Shown one piece after another: positions 55,267-63,996 of a DNA stretch of 64,000 nucleotides; positions within the stretch are counted from its first letter, which is position 1; each line of letters starts with the position of its first letter. This DNA comes from CAVYYW01 sp963772845. Its GTDB lineage: Bacteria > Bacillota > Bacilli > Bacillales > Sporolactobacillaceae. The position numbers were made by a program, and so were the translations under genes. Below the pieces are notes generated by a model, which was not told where the DNA came from, did no database searches, and saw only the letters and a list, made by a program, of their open reading frames with translations. The DNA lies in assembly GCA_963772845.1 (NCBI GenBank), contig CAVYYW010000010.1, positions 1-64,000 of the forward strand. The letters are read 5' to 3'.

Positions 55267-56170
55267 AGAAACAGGGATGCTAACCGAGCAGTCTGGAATG
55301 AACCGGGAGAATCTGGATACAAGCTCGGTCGAGGAGATCATTGAGCTAATGAATAAGGAAGACATGACCGTTGCTGAAACGGTTAACCGCGCGCTGCCTG
55401 ATATCACAGCGGCAGTTGAAGCCATAGTCCGGGTCATGGAAAAAGGCGGCCGGCTATTTTATATGGGCGCCGGCACGAGCGGCCGCTTGGGCATTTTAGA
55501 TGCTTCGGAATGCCCCCCAACATTTGGGGTCGATGAAGAGCTTGTTCAGGGAATGATTGCGGGAGGAGCAACGGCAATCCAGTCTGCCATTGAGAATGCC
55601 GAGGACGATGAAGAAGCGGGTCGCCTCGAGGTCATCGAAAAGGTAACATCACATGATGCGGTTGTGGGCATCGCGGCAAGCGGCCGTACACCGTATGTTA
55701 TCGGAGGTATTAAAGCGGCCAACCATCTGGGTGCTCTCACCGTAGGGATCTCCTGCAACAGCAGTGCGCCATTAAGCGCGTATTCCAGACACCCGATTGA
55801 AGTGCCGGTTGGCCCTGAGGTTGTAACGGGATCGACGCGTCTTAAGGCAGGCACGGCTCAAAAAATGGTGCTGAACATGATTTCAACAACAGCGATGATC
55901 AAGCTTGGAAAGGTCTATGGGAGTTTGATGGTAAATGTTCAAGCAACCAATCAAAAGCTTAGAGAGCGTGTTGTACGGATTGTAATGGATGCAACCGATG
56001 TGGATGAAAAACAGGCTAGACTCATGACGAAAGCTGCCCATGGCGATGCTCGGATTGCCATTTTAATGATCCAATACAGAATCAGTTATGATGCCGCAAG
56101 GGCTGCTCTTGACCAATCAAACGGGCATTTTAGAAAAGCAATGGCGAGTCTTGAAGGCAAAGCAGAATAA
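55259..56170 (+). CDS. murQ: N-acetylmuramic acid 6-phosphate etherase MurQ
   Basis: The 303-residue SIS-domain lyase removes the lactyl ether of MurNAc-6-P to give GlcNAc-6-P and lactate. Motifs are FYMGAGTSGRLGILDASECP (phosphate loop with catalytic Glu in SECP), FGVDEELVQGMIAGG and GIAASGRTPYVIGG. I chose GTG at 55259 because AAAGGAGAT lies 7 bases upstream; TTG at 55238 has no such site. The GTG overlaps the kinase stop by 8 bases. It is the last gene of the operon and is followed by a terminator. Confidence 0.95.
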   Translation: MDKETGMLTEQSGMNRENLDTSSVEEIIELMNKEDMTVAETVNRALPDITAAVEAIVRVMEKGGRLFYMGAGTSGRLGILDASECPPTFGVDEELVQGMIAGGATAIQSAIENAEDDEEAGRLEVIEKVTSHDAVVGIAASGRTPYVIGGIKAANHLGALTVGISCNSSAPLSAYSRHPIEVPVGPEVVTGSTRLKAGTAQKMVLNMISTTAMIKLGKVYGSLMVNVQATNQKLRERVVRIVMDATDVDEKQARLMTKAAHGDARIAILMIQYRISYDAARAALDQSNGHFRKAMASLEGKAE

Positions 56171-56203
56171 AGAGAAGAATGGCGGACAAAAAGTTCAAAT
56201 AGA

Positions 56204-56234
56204 AAAAGAGCCGGATGTCCGGCTCTTTTTGGCT
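56204..56234. terminator. Bidirectional terminator after murQ
   Basis: AAAAGAGCCGGA and TCCGGCTCTTTT form a 12-bp stem with a 2-base centre and A/T tails on both sides, between murQ and the convergent gene at 56245. Confidence 0.9.
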
Positions 56235-56244
56235 TTCTCATTAA

Positions 56245-56916
56245 TTAAGGGATATATTGTTCGGTGATTTTTGTAACCACACCATTTTCAACTTGAAGAT
56301 GGTAAGGCGTTTTGACATGGATTTTATTATTAGCGAATTTTATAAACTGTGCTTTTGTGACTTTTTCATTCCATTTAATTTTATAAGGATCTCTGGTTTG
56401 CAGAACAAATTCTGCATTTTTTGAGATTGGAAATTGACGAATTTTAGGATTATCATTACGGATGAAGTAGCCATCCGGTGCGCCCTGTTTGCAGCCGCAC
56501 GCTTTTTGTACCTGCTGATCTGCGTTTTTTCCAGTAAACCATTGAATATAATCAAAGCTTCCGTAAAGGTTCCCGTTTACCGATTTCAGTGAAGTTATGT
56601 AGGTAACGGCCTTTTCGGTCACTTTTTTAGAAGGTTTAGCGGCTGCAGGTTGAGTTGCAGCAGTAGTACTTTTAGAGACTTTGGCGGTTGTTTTAGCCTG
56701 TTGTTTAGCTGGTTGACTGGCTTGTTCGACTGTAGAACCTGACTTGGCGGCTTTTGCATTCTCTGTCTTGCTATCTTTACTTACAGCTGGAACGTTATGA
56801 TGAAACTCTTTAGCATCCGATTTATTAAGTGCGAAATGATTCGTAAAGGCAATGGATAGGACCACGATTAGTGCAGAAAGAATAGTGATCTGGTAAAATA
56901 CTTTTTTATTCAGCAT
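56245..56916 (-). CDS. Membrane-anchored extracytoplasmic protein of unknown function
   Basis: The 223-residue protein has one N-terminal helix (about 8-28), then a low-complexity Ala/Lys/Ser/Thr linker (about 35-100) of the kind that crosses the cell wall, and a C-terminal domain of ~120 residues. That domain contains GNLYGSFDYIQWFTG, a CGC pair (KACGCKQG) and DGYFIRNDNPKIRQFPISK. Related domains occur in secreted Bacillus proteins of unknown role. There is no catalytic motif I can point to. AAGGGGCTT precedes the ATG. Confidence 0.65.
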   Translation of the reverse strand: MLNKKVFYQITILSALIVVLSIAFTNHFALNKSDAKEFHHNVPAVSKDSKTENAKAAKSGSTVEQASQPAKQQAKTTAKVSKSTTAATQPAAAKPSKKVTEKAVTYITSLKSVNGNLYGSFDYIQWFTGKNADQQVQKACGCKQGAPDGYFIRNDNPKIRQFPISKNAEFVLQTRDPYKIKWNEKVTKAQFIKFANNKIHVKTPYHLQVENGVVTKITEQYIP

Positions 56917-57104
56917 CTTAAAGCCCCTTTCAATTCAAGCTTTCTTTGATAGTAAAATGTTTTCCCTAAACAGCGTGTTCTTTAACGGAATTCTTATATT
57001 ACATTTATGTTACAATTATTACACCAAAGAAACAATAATGCAATATAACTTTTTACCTATTTTAAAAAAAGCGAAGCATCGTGATCCATTTAAGGAGTGA
57101 CAAA

Positions 57105-57525
57105 ATGAAGATTACAGAGGATTGGGATCAAAAAGAGGTTGATTTTATCAGAAAAAAGGTTATTGAACATAATATGCAGGAGCTGCCGGATTCATTAAAA
57201 ACCCCTAATGAGGATAAGAGTTTTATACTGCGGAACGATAATGGCGAAATAGCCGGGGGGATCACTGGCAATATGTTCTGGCATCATATGCATATTGAAT
57301 TTTTTTGGGTGGATAAGGAATTGAGGCATTCAGGGCACGGAAGCGAGCCTTTTGAAAAAGATGGAAACCTTTGCGGCAGATAAAGGATGCCGTCTTATCA
57401 CACTTGATACCTTCAGCTTTCAAGCGCCGGCGTTTTATAAGAAGAAAGGGTACGAGGTTTACGGGATGCTAGAAGACCATCCAAAAGGGTTTCAGCAGTT
57501 TTTCTTAGAAAAGAGATTAATTTAA
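57105..57525 (+). pseudogene. GNAT acetyltransferase, one frameshift
   Basis: The first frame from ATG 57105 (after AAGGAGTGA) reads to FFWVDKELRHSGHGSE, then turns to nonsense and stops at 57383. One base lower the frame reads LLKKMETFAADKGCRLITLD, FQAPAFYKKKGYEVYGMLED and ends LEKRLI at 57525. The shift is at about 57347-57350 (GAGCCTTTTG). Restored, it is a ~139-residue GNAT with the RHxGxG acetyl-CoA loop just before the break. A real mutation or an assembly insertion are both possible. Confidence 0.8.
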
Positions 57526-57540
57526 TAGAAGGTGAGTCTT

Positions 57541-58128
57541 ATGGAATTTAAACCGGTTAGTGCATCATTTTTTCAGCAGGAGACCCTTGAGCTTGCCCAG
57601 TCACTCTTAGGGAAGCTTCTTGTAAAGGAAACAGAATCGGGCACGGCTTCCGGTTGGATTGTGGAAACAGAGGCTTATAAAGGGCCGATGGACCGGGCAG
57701 CCCATAGCTTCAATAATCGCCGGACAAAACGGACGGAAGTGATGTTCAGCGAGGCAGGGTCCGTCTACACATTTGTTATGCATACGCATTGTCTAGTCAA
57801 TGTTGTCAGCAGCGGGACGGGCTCCCCGGAAGCGGTTCTGATCAGAGCAGTCGAACCCCATACCGGTATAGATTTGATGTATGAGCGTCGAGGTGAAGAG
57901 AAGAAGGAGCGCGAATTGACAAACGGACCAGGGAAGCTGACGAAAGCCTTGGGAATTGAGAAATCGGATTATGGGCGCCGTTTTTTTGAGCGGCCGCTTT
58001 TTATAGCCGAAGGAGAAGATCCTGCCTCCATTTCAGCAGGACCGCGCATCGGCATTGATAACAGCGGTGAGGCCAAAGACTACCCGTGGCGGTTTTGGAT
58101 AAGCGGCAACCGGTTTGTATCGAAATAA
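57541..58128 (+). CDS. DNA-3-methyladenine glycosylase (AAG/MPG family)
   Basis: The 195-residue base-excision enzyme has the AAG pattern: LGKLLVKE, the catalytic Glu in IVETEAYKGPMDRAAH, SFNNRRTKRTEVMF, GSVYTFVMHTHCLVNVV (intercalating Tyr region), and EAVLIRAVEP. It removes alkylated purines such as 3-methyladenine. The ATG at 57541 follows AGAAGGTGAG. Another alkylation-damage protein (ATL) lies at 63682. It ends at a terminator. Confidence 0.93.
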   Translation: MEFKPVSASFFQQETLELAQSLLGKLLVKETESGTASGWIVETEAYKGPMDRAAHSFNNRRTKRTEVMFSEAGSVYTFVMHTHCLVNVVSSGTGSPEAVLIRAVEPHTGIDLMYERRGEEKKERELTNGPGKLTKALGIEKSDYGRRFFERPLFIAEGEDPASISAGPRIGIDNSGEAKDYPWRFWISGNRFVSK

Positions 58129-58135
58129 CGAGTAA

Positions 58136-58176
58136 AAAAGAGCGTCTGCCCCACGAGGGACAGGCGCTCTTTTCGT
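58136..58176. terminator. Terminator between glycosylase and RND pump
   Basis: AAGAGCGTCTGCCC pairs with GGGACAGGCGCTCTT (small mismatches) around CACGA, with A-run left and T-run right, serving the two convergent genes. Confidence 0.85.
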
Positions 58177-58179
58177 TTA

Positions 58180-61100
58180 TCAGTTAGCAATTTTTTCTTG
58201 ATCAGCGGTTGATCTGCGTTGTTTTTTAGCTTTTCTGAAATGAAGCAGTTCATAGAATACAGGGACGATGATCAAGGTCAGAACGGTAGCACCGGTTAGA
58301 CCGCCGATGACAACAACAGCGAGTGATTTGGAGACAAGGCTGCCATCTTCAGAATGGGCGAAAAGCAGCGGCAGCATCGCACAGACCGTAGCGATCGCAG
58401 TCATGATGACCGGACGGAGACGGGTACCGCAAGCCTCGATAATCGCATCCCTGATAATCATTGTTTCTTCATTTTGTTTTACTCGGTCAATGAGCACGAT
58501 CGCGTTGGTAATAACGATACCGATCAGCATGAGACCGCCAATGAGAGCTGTCGGGTCAGCCGGAACACCAGCAATGAGAAGGCCGAGCACGGCTCCGATT
58601 GAAGCGAGCGGCAGGGTCATCAAAATGGCTAGTGGCGCCCGAAGTGTCTTGAATGTCAGCACCATGATCAGATAAACGATCAGAATGGAAGCAAGCATTG
58701 TGAGACCCAGATCAGCAAAATCGCTGGATTGCTGTGCGCCAGCCCCGCCTTTGACAACATCCACGCCTTTTGGCACATCGACTTTTTTTACTTTATCATC
58801 AATGTTTTTAGCGGCAACAGACAGCTTCGCAGGATCAACTTCAGCAGTGATCCGGACATAAAGTTTTCCGTCTTTATGAAGCACAGTGCTTGGCATGTCT
58901 TGTTCCGTGATCGATGCAACTTGTGAAAGCGGGACAATGCCTTTATTCGTCGCAATGGTTAAGTCTTTTAAGTCAGAAGGAGTGGATGGATTCACTCCTG
59001 CATCAAGCAGGACCGGTGTTGCTTTATCATCAATCGTCATCGCGCCGATCGGCTGAGGGTTAATCAGACCGCGCAGCTGCATGGCTGCCTGCTGTGTGTT
59101 TACTTTGGAAGTATCAATTTTCACTTGATAAACTGGGGCTGTTTTGTCCTGGTTGCTTGATACTTTTTTCACATCTTTTGCTGTTTTGATTTTAGCCATA
59201 AGCTTTTTAGATGTGCTGAGCAGTTGATCAGAATTATTTCCTACCACATCATAAGTGATGGCGGAGTTGGAAGAGCCGCCGAACATAGAGGACGGTGAAG
59301 CCGTGATCTTAACATTCTGCTCCTGTTTCTTTAAGTGATTGATATTTTTTAGAAAAGCATCTGCGTCTGCATTCTTTTTCATAATGACTGCAAAGGTGGC
59401 GGTATCAGGATCACTGACCTGGCCGTATTTTGCAGCGCCTTCGCTTGTGCCGTATTCACTGATAATAAAGTCATAACCATCGAGGCCAGACATTTTCTTC
59501 TCAAAAGCCGTCATTTTTTCTTTAATCGTACTTTCTGTTGTATCACTCGGGAAGGTCATCGTGACAGAAAGGAAAGAGGCATCCTTCGCGCTGATTGCTC
59601 CTTTTGGAAGCATGACATAAAGGGAGACGGACCCGATCAGGACCACAATCGCTACAAGAATCGGAACAAACTTATGATTAAGCGACCATTTCAATGTATT
59701 TAAATATTTCTTTGGTTCACGATAGACAGGAAGCTTAGCATTCTTTAACAAGCCTCTGCTTAGCAGCGGCACAACCGTTAATGCAACTAATAGTGAGGAG
59801 AGCAGGGAATACGTAACGGTCAGTCCAAATGGCAGCAGGAATGCTTTAAGAGAGCCGTTCACAAGCCCCATTGGCAAGAACACAGCGACCGTAATCAGTG
59901 TTGAAGAGGTAATCGCCCGGGAAACCTCACGGGTGGCTGTTAATAAGTTGCTTTTGGAGATGGCTTGTTTCTGGCTGCGTCGGAAAATATTTTCGACAAC
60001 CACAATGCTGTCATCGACAAGCCGGCCAACCGCAACGGCAACCCCGCCAAGTGTGAGAATATTTAACGTCACGCCTGAGAGCCACAGCAATAAGAGCGTC
60101 AGGCAAAGTGATAACGGAATGGACACGACGGTTACGAGTGTCGGTCTAAGCCTTCTTAAGAATAATAAAATGACGAGTGTTGCAAATAAGGCACCAAGTC
60201 CAACTTCACGGACCATGCTCATAACAGAGTTCTTGACCATATCTCCGGTTGTATAAAGCGTTTTTGCTTTAACGCCATCATAATCTTTATTGATTTTATC
60301 AACGGTTTGCTTCACTTGTTCGCCAGCTGTCACGGCGCTCGCGCCATTCTCTTTAAAAAGAGTTAAGGCGAGGCTGTCTTTTCCGTTGATGCGGGTGATC
60401 ATGTTGTGAGACTTCGTCTGTTCCACCTTAGCGATGTCACCTAATTGGACGGCTGGGGCGTTCGGAACTTGAAGAGGAACCGGAAGTTTTTTCAAAGCGT
60501 CAAGTGATGTTAGATTGTCAGAGACATTAATCGTGCTCTTCTGATCATCGATGGACGTGCCACCGGCGGAGACCGATAGATGCTGACCTTGTAAGATACC
60601 CATCACAGCATTTAGTGGAATGTGCATCTTTTTCATTTTGGCGTGATCAAGCGTGATCATCACCTGTGAAGCATTTTCCCCGTATAGTGCAGCCTGAGAA
60701 ATGCCTTTCTGATCCTCAAAAAGAGGCAAGAAATCTTTTTTTGCTTTTTCAAGGTCTGCTTTTGACAGGCCGTCTTTAAAAGTTAGCGAAACCTGCCCAA
60801 TTGGAATCATGGAGGTGTTCAGCTGCGAGACCTGTGGTTTGCCTACGCCGTCTGGCAGCTGCAGACTTCCAATTGCATCCTGTACTTCTCTTTTTGCATC
60901 CTTCATATTTGTTTTGGAGTCAAAATTAATCGCAACCTGTGAATAGCCGTCCCCTGTCGTCGAGAGAACGACCGTCTTCCCTTTTACAGAAGAAACGGCT
61001 TGCTCCACTGGCTCTGTGATCGATGATGCCATCGAACCCGCATCATATCCTTGGCCAAGGGTGACAACAGAGACCTGAGGGTTGTCGGCTTCAGGCAAAA

Positions 61101-61209
61101 ACTCCATCGGAAGTCGGAAATAGCTGACAATCCCAACGAGCAACGTGATGATGACGAATAAGATCATCGCTGCTTTATTGCGAAAAGCCCATTTGGTTAA
61201 AAAATGCAT
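58180..61209 (-). CDS. RND-family efflux pump (SwrC/AcrB-like)
   Basis: The 1009-residue inner-membrane transporter has twelve helices and two large extracellular loops. RND signatures include YFRLPMEFLPEADNPQVSVV near the N terminus, and GRLVDDSIVVVENIFRRSQK in helix 4, whose paired Asp relay protons. It matches B. subtilis SwrC (YerP), a self-resistance pump for surfactin, and other Gram-positive RND pumps that act without an outer-membrane channel. No membrane-fusion partner is nearby. It is monocistronic. The substrate is inferred only as amphipathic compounds. Confidence 0.9.
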   Translation of the reverse strand: MHFLTKWAFRNKAAMILFVIITLLVGIVSYFRLPMEFLPEADNPQVSVVTLGQGYDAGSMASSITEPVEQAVSSVKGKTVVLSTTGDGYSQVAINFDSKTNMKDAKREVQDAIGSLQLPDGVGKPQVSQLNTSMIPIGQVSLTFKDGLSKADLEKAKKDFLPLFEDQKGISQAALYGENASQVMITLDHAKMKKMHIPLNAVMGILQGQHLSVSAGGTSIDDQKSTINVSDNLTSLDALKKLPVPLQVPNAPAVQLGDIAKVEQTKSHNMITRINGKDSLALTLFKENGASAVTAGEQVKQTVDKINKDYDGVKAKTLYTTGDMVKNSVMSMVREVGLGALFATLVILLFLRRLRPTLVTVVSIPLSLCLTLLLLWLSGVTLNILTLGGVAVAVGRLVDDSIVVVENIFRRSQKQAISKSNLLTATREVSRAITSSTLITVAVFLPMGLVNGSLKAFLLPFGLTVTYSLLSSLLVALTVVPLLSRGLLKNAKLPVYREPKKYLNTLKWSLNHKFVPILVAIVVLIGSVSLYVMLPKGAISAKDASFLSVTMTFPSDTTESTIKEKMTAFEKKMSGLDGYDFIISEYGTSEGAAKYGQVSDPDTATFAVIMKKNADADAFLKNINHLKKQEQNVKITASPSSMFGGSSNSAITYDVVGNNSDQLLSTSKKLMAKIKTAKDVKKVSSNQDKTAPVYQVKIDTSKVNTQQAAMQLRGLINPQPIGAMTIDDKATPVLLDAGVNPSTPSDLKDLTIATNKGIVPLSQVASITEQDMPSTVLHKDGKLYVRITAEVDPAKLSVAAKNIDDKVKKVDVPKGVDVVKGGAGAQQSSDFADLGLTMLASILIVYLIMVLTFKTLRAPLAILMTLPLASIGAVLGLLIAGVPADPTALIGGLMLIGIVITNAIVLIDRVKQNEETMIIRDAIIEACGTRLRPVIMTAIATVCAMLPLLFAHSEDGSLVSKSLAVVVIGGLTGATVLTLIIVPVFYELLHFRKAKKQRRSTADQEKIAN

Positions 61210-61600
61210 TGTTTTTCCACCACTCTTAATTTGAATTTTGGTGTCCTCTTTCGGATAACCGGCGTCTTAGTGCTGGAAATATACTACCTGGGGTGGTGCA
61301 GCTGTCCGTTAGAAAACGCTCTTTTAAATATACTTTGAATTGCTTCATTCGGGTACTGTACCAGTGACCAATCTTGACTAGGTCTCAGGTCGTAGAGGGG
61401 AGGAAACGTGCGGAAAAGAGAGGGTTGAGAATCGAAAGTCTTTTTAATTGGAATTATCTGAATTTTTGTTGGGAGATTCACTGCAATTGAAGACGTGAGG
61501 TGCTTAGCCGATCTTTCTTCAAATTGTGGCGCTGGTGGGGAGTCTCGCCTGGATCGCAGAGAGGAGGCCACTGGAAGGTCCCTCGGGTGTCGTCATGTTT
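61210..61600. other. Intergenic region upstream of the RND pump
   Basis: No gene with a ribosome site is visible. Short open frames here overlap repeat-like GC-rich sequence (GGCGCTGGTGGGGAGTCTCG at about 61525), suggesting a further degraded fragment of the dispersed GTTGATT element. Confidence 0.35.
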
Positions 61601-61735
61601 GTTGATTTTCCATTTCAGGCACTCGCTTTCCGTGGGCAACGCTTCAGCCTACCTTGGAAGTGAAATCACTTCCTACGGTGGGTCTTCAGTTGTTGCTATT
61701 CCCGTCGGAGTCTCGCACCTTTCGCTACAATCAAC
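61601..61735 (-). repeat. Dispersed GTTGATT element, copy 5 (reverse)
   Basis: It is a ~135-bp copy with GTTGATTTTCC at one end and CGCTACAATCAAC at the other. Its middle differs from copies 1-4 (CCTACCTTGGAAGTGAAATC with a GAAGTGA/TCACTTC hairpin), so it represents another subtype and shares GGTCTTCAG with the divergent copy at 32889. Confidence 0.8.
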
Positions 61736-62196
61736 GTGTTGGTTGCCTAATCAGGTAAAAGACTCAAAGTGTACTTTTTCAGTGGTCTCTCGCTGTTCCC
61801 GCAGGCCTTGAATTAACACCTTTGATTCCACTCGCACATGAAAATGCAAACAATTATGAGAAGGTGGAAATACCTTGAGGTCAAGAGAACCTGGGTATTT
61901 CCATTTGTAATGATACACAGAGCATTTTCGAAGAGTCTCGTTTTGACCGTCCTGTTCAGTTTCGATTGCCAATAATTAGGATTTTTCGCTTTCCCGAAGA
62001 GAAAAAAGCTCCTCTTTTAGAAATCCTTCAGCCTCATCCATAGCTGCATGGCAGCCTGCACTTATCAGGATGCATTTTTAATAACGAGCGGTCGAGATCC
62101 CAGTCAACTTAGAACGAAGTCGGACGCTTTGTTTTTAAAGAGGTGATAAAGAAGAAAAGGCTTCCTAAAAGCAATGCAAATGTAAAAAATAGGGTT

Positions 62197-62606
62197 ATGA
62201 AGGACAAAACGGGGTCATAAAGTGGGTGAAATGTCCTTCATAGGGGTTATGAAGGACAAAACGAGGTCAAAAAGCAGGTGAAATGTCCTTCATAGGGGTT
62301 ATGAAGGACAAAACGAGGTCAAAAAGCATGGATGAAATGTCTTTCATAGGGGCGATGAACGACCAAACGGGGTGAAAAAGCATGAGAAAGGGCGTTCATA
62401 AGGGTGATGAACGACCAAACGGGGTGAAAAAGCATGAGAAAGGGCGTTCATAAGGGCGATGAACGACCAAACGGGGTGAAAAAGCATGAGAAAGGGCGTT
62501 CATAAGGGCGATGAACGACCAAACGGGGTGAAAAAGCATGAGAAAGGGCGTTCATAGGGAAGATGAACGACAAACGGGGTCGAGAAGCATGTGAAATGTC
62601 GTTCAT
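62197..62606. repeat. Tandem hairpin array 2, eight ~52-bp units
   Basis: Three units have the ATGAAGGACA stem as in array 1. Four have ATGAACGACC with GGGCGTTCAT, and a last unit has ATGAACGACA with TGTCGTTCAT. The G-to-C change on one arm is matched by C-to-G on the other, so pairing is kept. In the third unit TGTCTTTCAT keeps pairing by G-T wobble. The loop core GGGGTCAAAAAGC becomes GGGGTGAAAAAGC. No gene is seen from 61740 to 62840 apart from this array. Confidence 0.95.
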
Positions 62607-62845
62607 AAGGGCGATGAAAACGGTCGTCCGCAAACTATTTAACTCCCTAGAAACCACTCCTATTTTTCGCATCATTTATTAAGCAATTGGGGTCTCCTTA
62701 ATATCTTATTTAAATTCAAATTTACACATCCTGATTTTTTCCATTATCCTGAAACATTAGTGTAAGTGTCCTACTTTACAATCATAATAGATTAAATCCC
62801 TGAAAAAATAGTGCAACCAAATGAATGGCAGCACATAGTAATTTC

Positions 62846-63553
62846 TTATTTATAGAAAAACACTCGCAGATTCTCTTCGTTATCAAGTGTGGCAAGCAGC
62901 ACATCTGTAGGATGCGCTTGGTAAACAGTATGAAGCTGTTGGTTGAGCCAGGCTGCATCCTTTCCGGTCTGTTTTAGTTCTTGTTCATTAACCGTACCGT
63001 CCTTAATTACTGGGGCAGGGAAGTTAAGGGGTTGAGGGGGCAGGTTCAAGTCTAAAGCGGTGATCGTCTGGTGGATAGGCATAAGAAACGTTGAAAGTGT
63101 CCCATCAGGCTCCCATAAAGCAAGTGCAACCTTATGTACCTCCATGATTTTTTCTTTTCTCAGCTGTGAAAGCAGAAAATCGAGAGAAATCTGGGCTCTA
63201 CCAAGATTCCTGTAAATAATTTCTCCATTTTTTATCAAAGGATAAGGTAATGGCTCAAGGACTTTCCGGATTGCTGGGACCTTAAGACTGAAAAAAACAC
63301 CAGCCATATATAACAGTACCAAAGTGAAAATGGTGACAAGCGAGCCTTTCATATTTAAATGAGGATCAGAAAGTGGATGGGCGATAATGTTGCCAATTGT
63401 TAGTGCCATAATAAAATCAATCAGGCGCAGCTGGGAGATCGAGCGCTGCCTCATTAATTTTACTGCGAGAAGCAGAAAGAAAAAGCCTACAACTGCCCTT
63501 AATGTCCATTGAATAACGGTCAGTGTCGGGTGACTCATTAAAAATGACATCAT
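62846..63553 (-). CDS. YetF-like (DUF421) membrane protein
   Basis: The 235-residue protein has three N-terminal helices with the motif RSISQLRLIDFIMALTIGNI, in which the polar DFxxALTxGNI helix is conserved in DUF421. A cytoplasmic domain follows with PLIKNGEIIYRNLGRAQISL and LRKEKIMEVHKVALALWEPD. Relatives (YetF, YdfS, YrbG) are abundant in spore formers and one is needed in spores, but the biochemical role is unknown. AAAGGAGGCG precedes the ATG by 6 bases. Confidence 0.88.
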   Translation of the reverse strand: MMSFLMSHPTLTVIQWTLRAVVGFFFLLLAVKLMRQRSISQLRLIDFIMALTIGNIIAHPLSDPHLNMKGSLVTIFTLVLLYMAGVFFSLKVPAIRKVLEPLPYPLIKNGEIIYRNLGRAQISLDFLLSQLRKEKIMEVHKVALALWEPDGTLSTFLMPIHQTITALDLNLPPQPLNFPAPVIKDGTVNEQELKQTGKDAAWLNQQLHTVYQAHPTDVLLATLDNEENLRVFFYK

Positions 63554-63681
63554 GCTTCGCCTCCTTTATGGCTCATCTCTGATTCTTTCATTATTTCCAT
63601 TGTAAAAGGGTTCATATTCATTAAAAATCGCAATTGCTAATGTGCTACAATCAAAACAATGAAATGCAAAGGAATGGTGAA

Positions 63682-63996
63682 ATGAAACCATTTACGGAAA
63701 ACGTTATTAAGGTGATAAAGGAAATACCAGAGGGGAAGGTCATGACATATGGTCAAATCGCACGAGAGGCGGGGAGTCCGCGTGGTGCAAGGCAGGTTGT
63801 TAGAATCCTTCACTCGATGAGCGAGAAATACAATCTTCCTTGGCACAGGGTTATTAATGTAAAGGGAGAGATTGCGATTAAAGAAGACGAATCGAGCACG
63901 CTTCAAAAAATGTTTCTTGAAAGTGAAGGAATTAAAATCAGACAGGGGAACCGGATCGAGTTGGAAAAGTATCAGTTTCACCCTGACCAAGGCTAA
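63682..63996 (+). CDS. Alkyltransferase-like protein (ATL, MGMT fold)
   Basis: The 104-residue protein has the C-terminal O6-alkylguanine-DNA alkyltransferase fold: IPEGKVMTYGQIAREAGSPR, GARQVVRILHSM and LPWHRVINVKGEI. The active-site PCHR of true transferases is PWHR here, so it cannot accept an alkyl group. ATL proteins instead bind O6-alkylguanine and hand it to nucleotide excision repair. I chose the ATG at 63682 after AAAGGAATGG. The stop is within the window. Confidence 0.93.
   Translation: MKPFTENVIKVIKEIPEGKVMTYGQIAREAGSPRGARQVVRILHSMSEKYNLPWHRVINVKGEIAIKEDESSTLQKMFLESEGIKIRQGNRIELEKYQFHPDQG

Noticed and set aside
62197..62606. CRISPR-like array
   Set aside because: Same reason as the array at 28319; unit interiors are conserved rather than variable.
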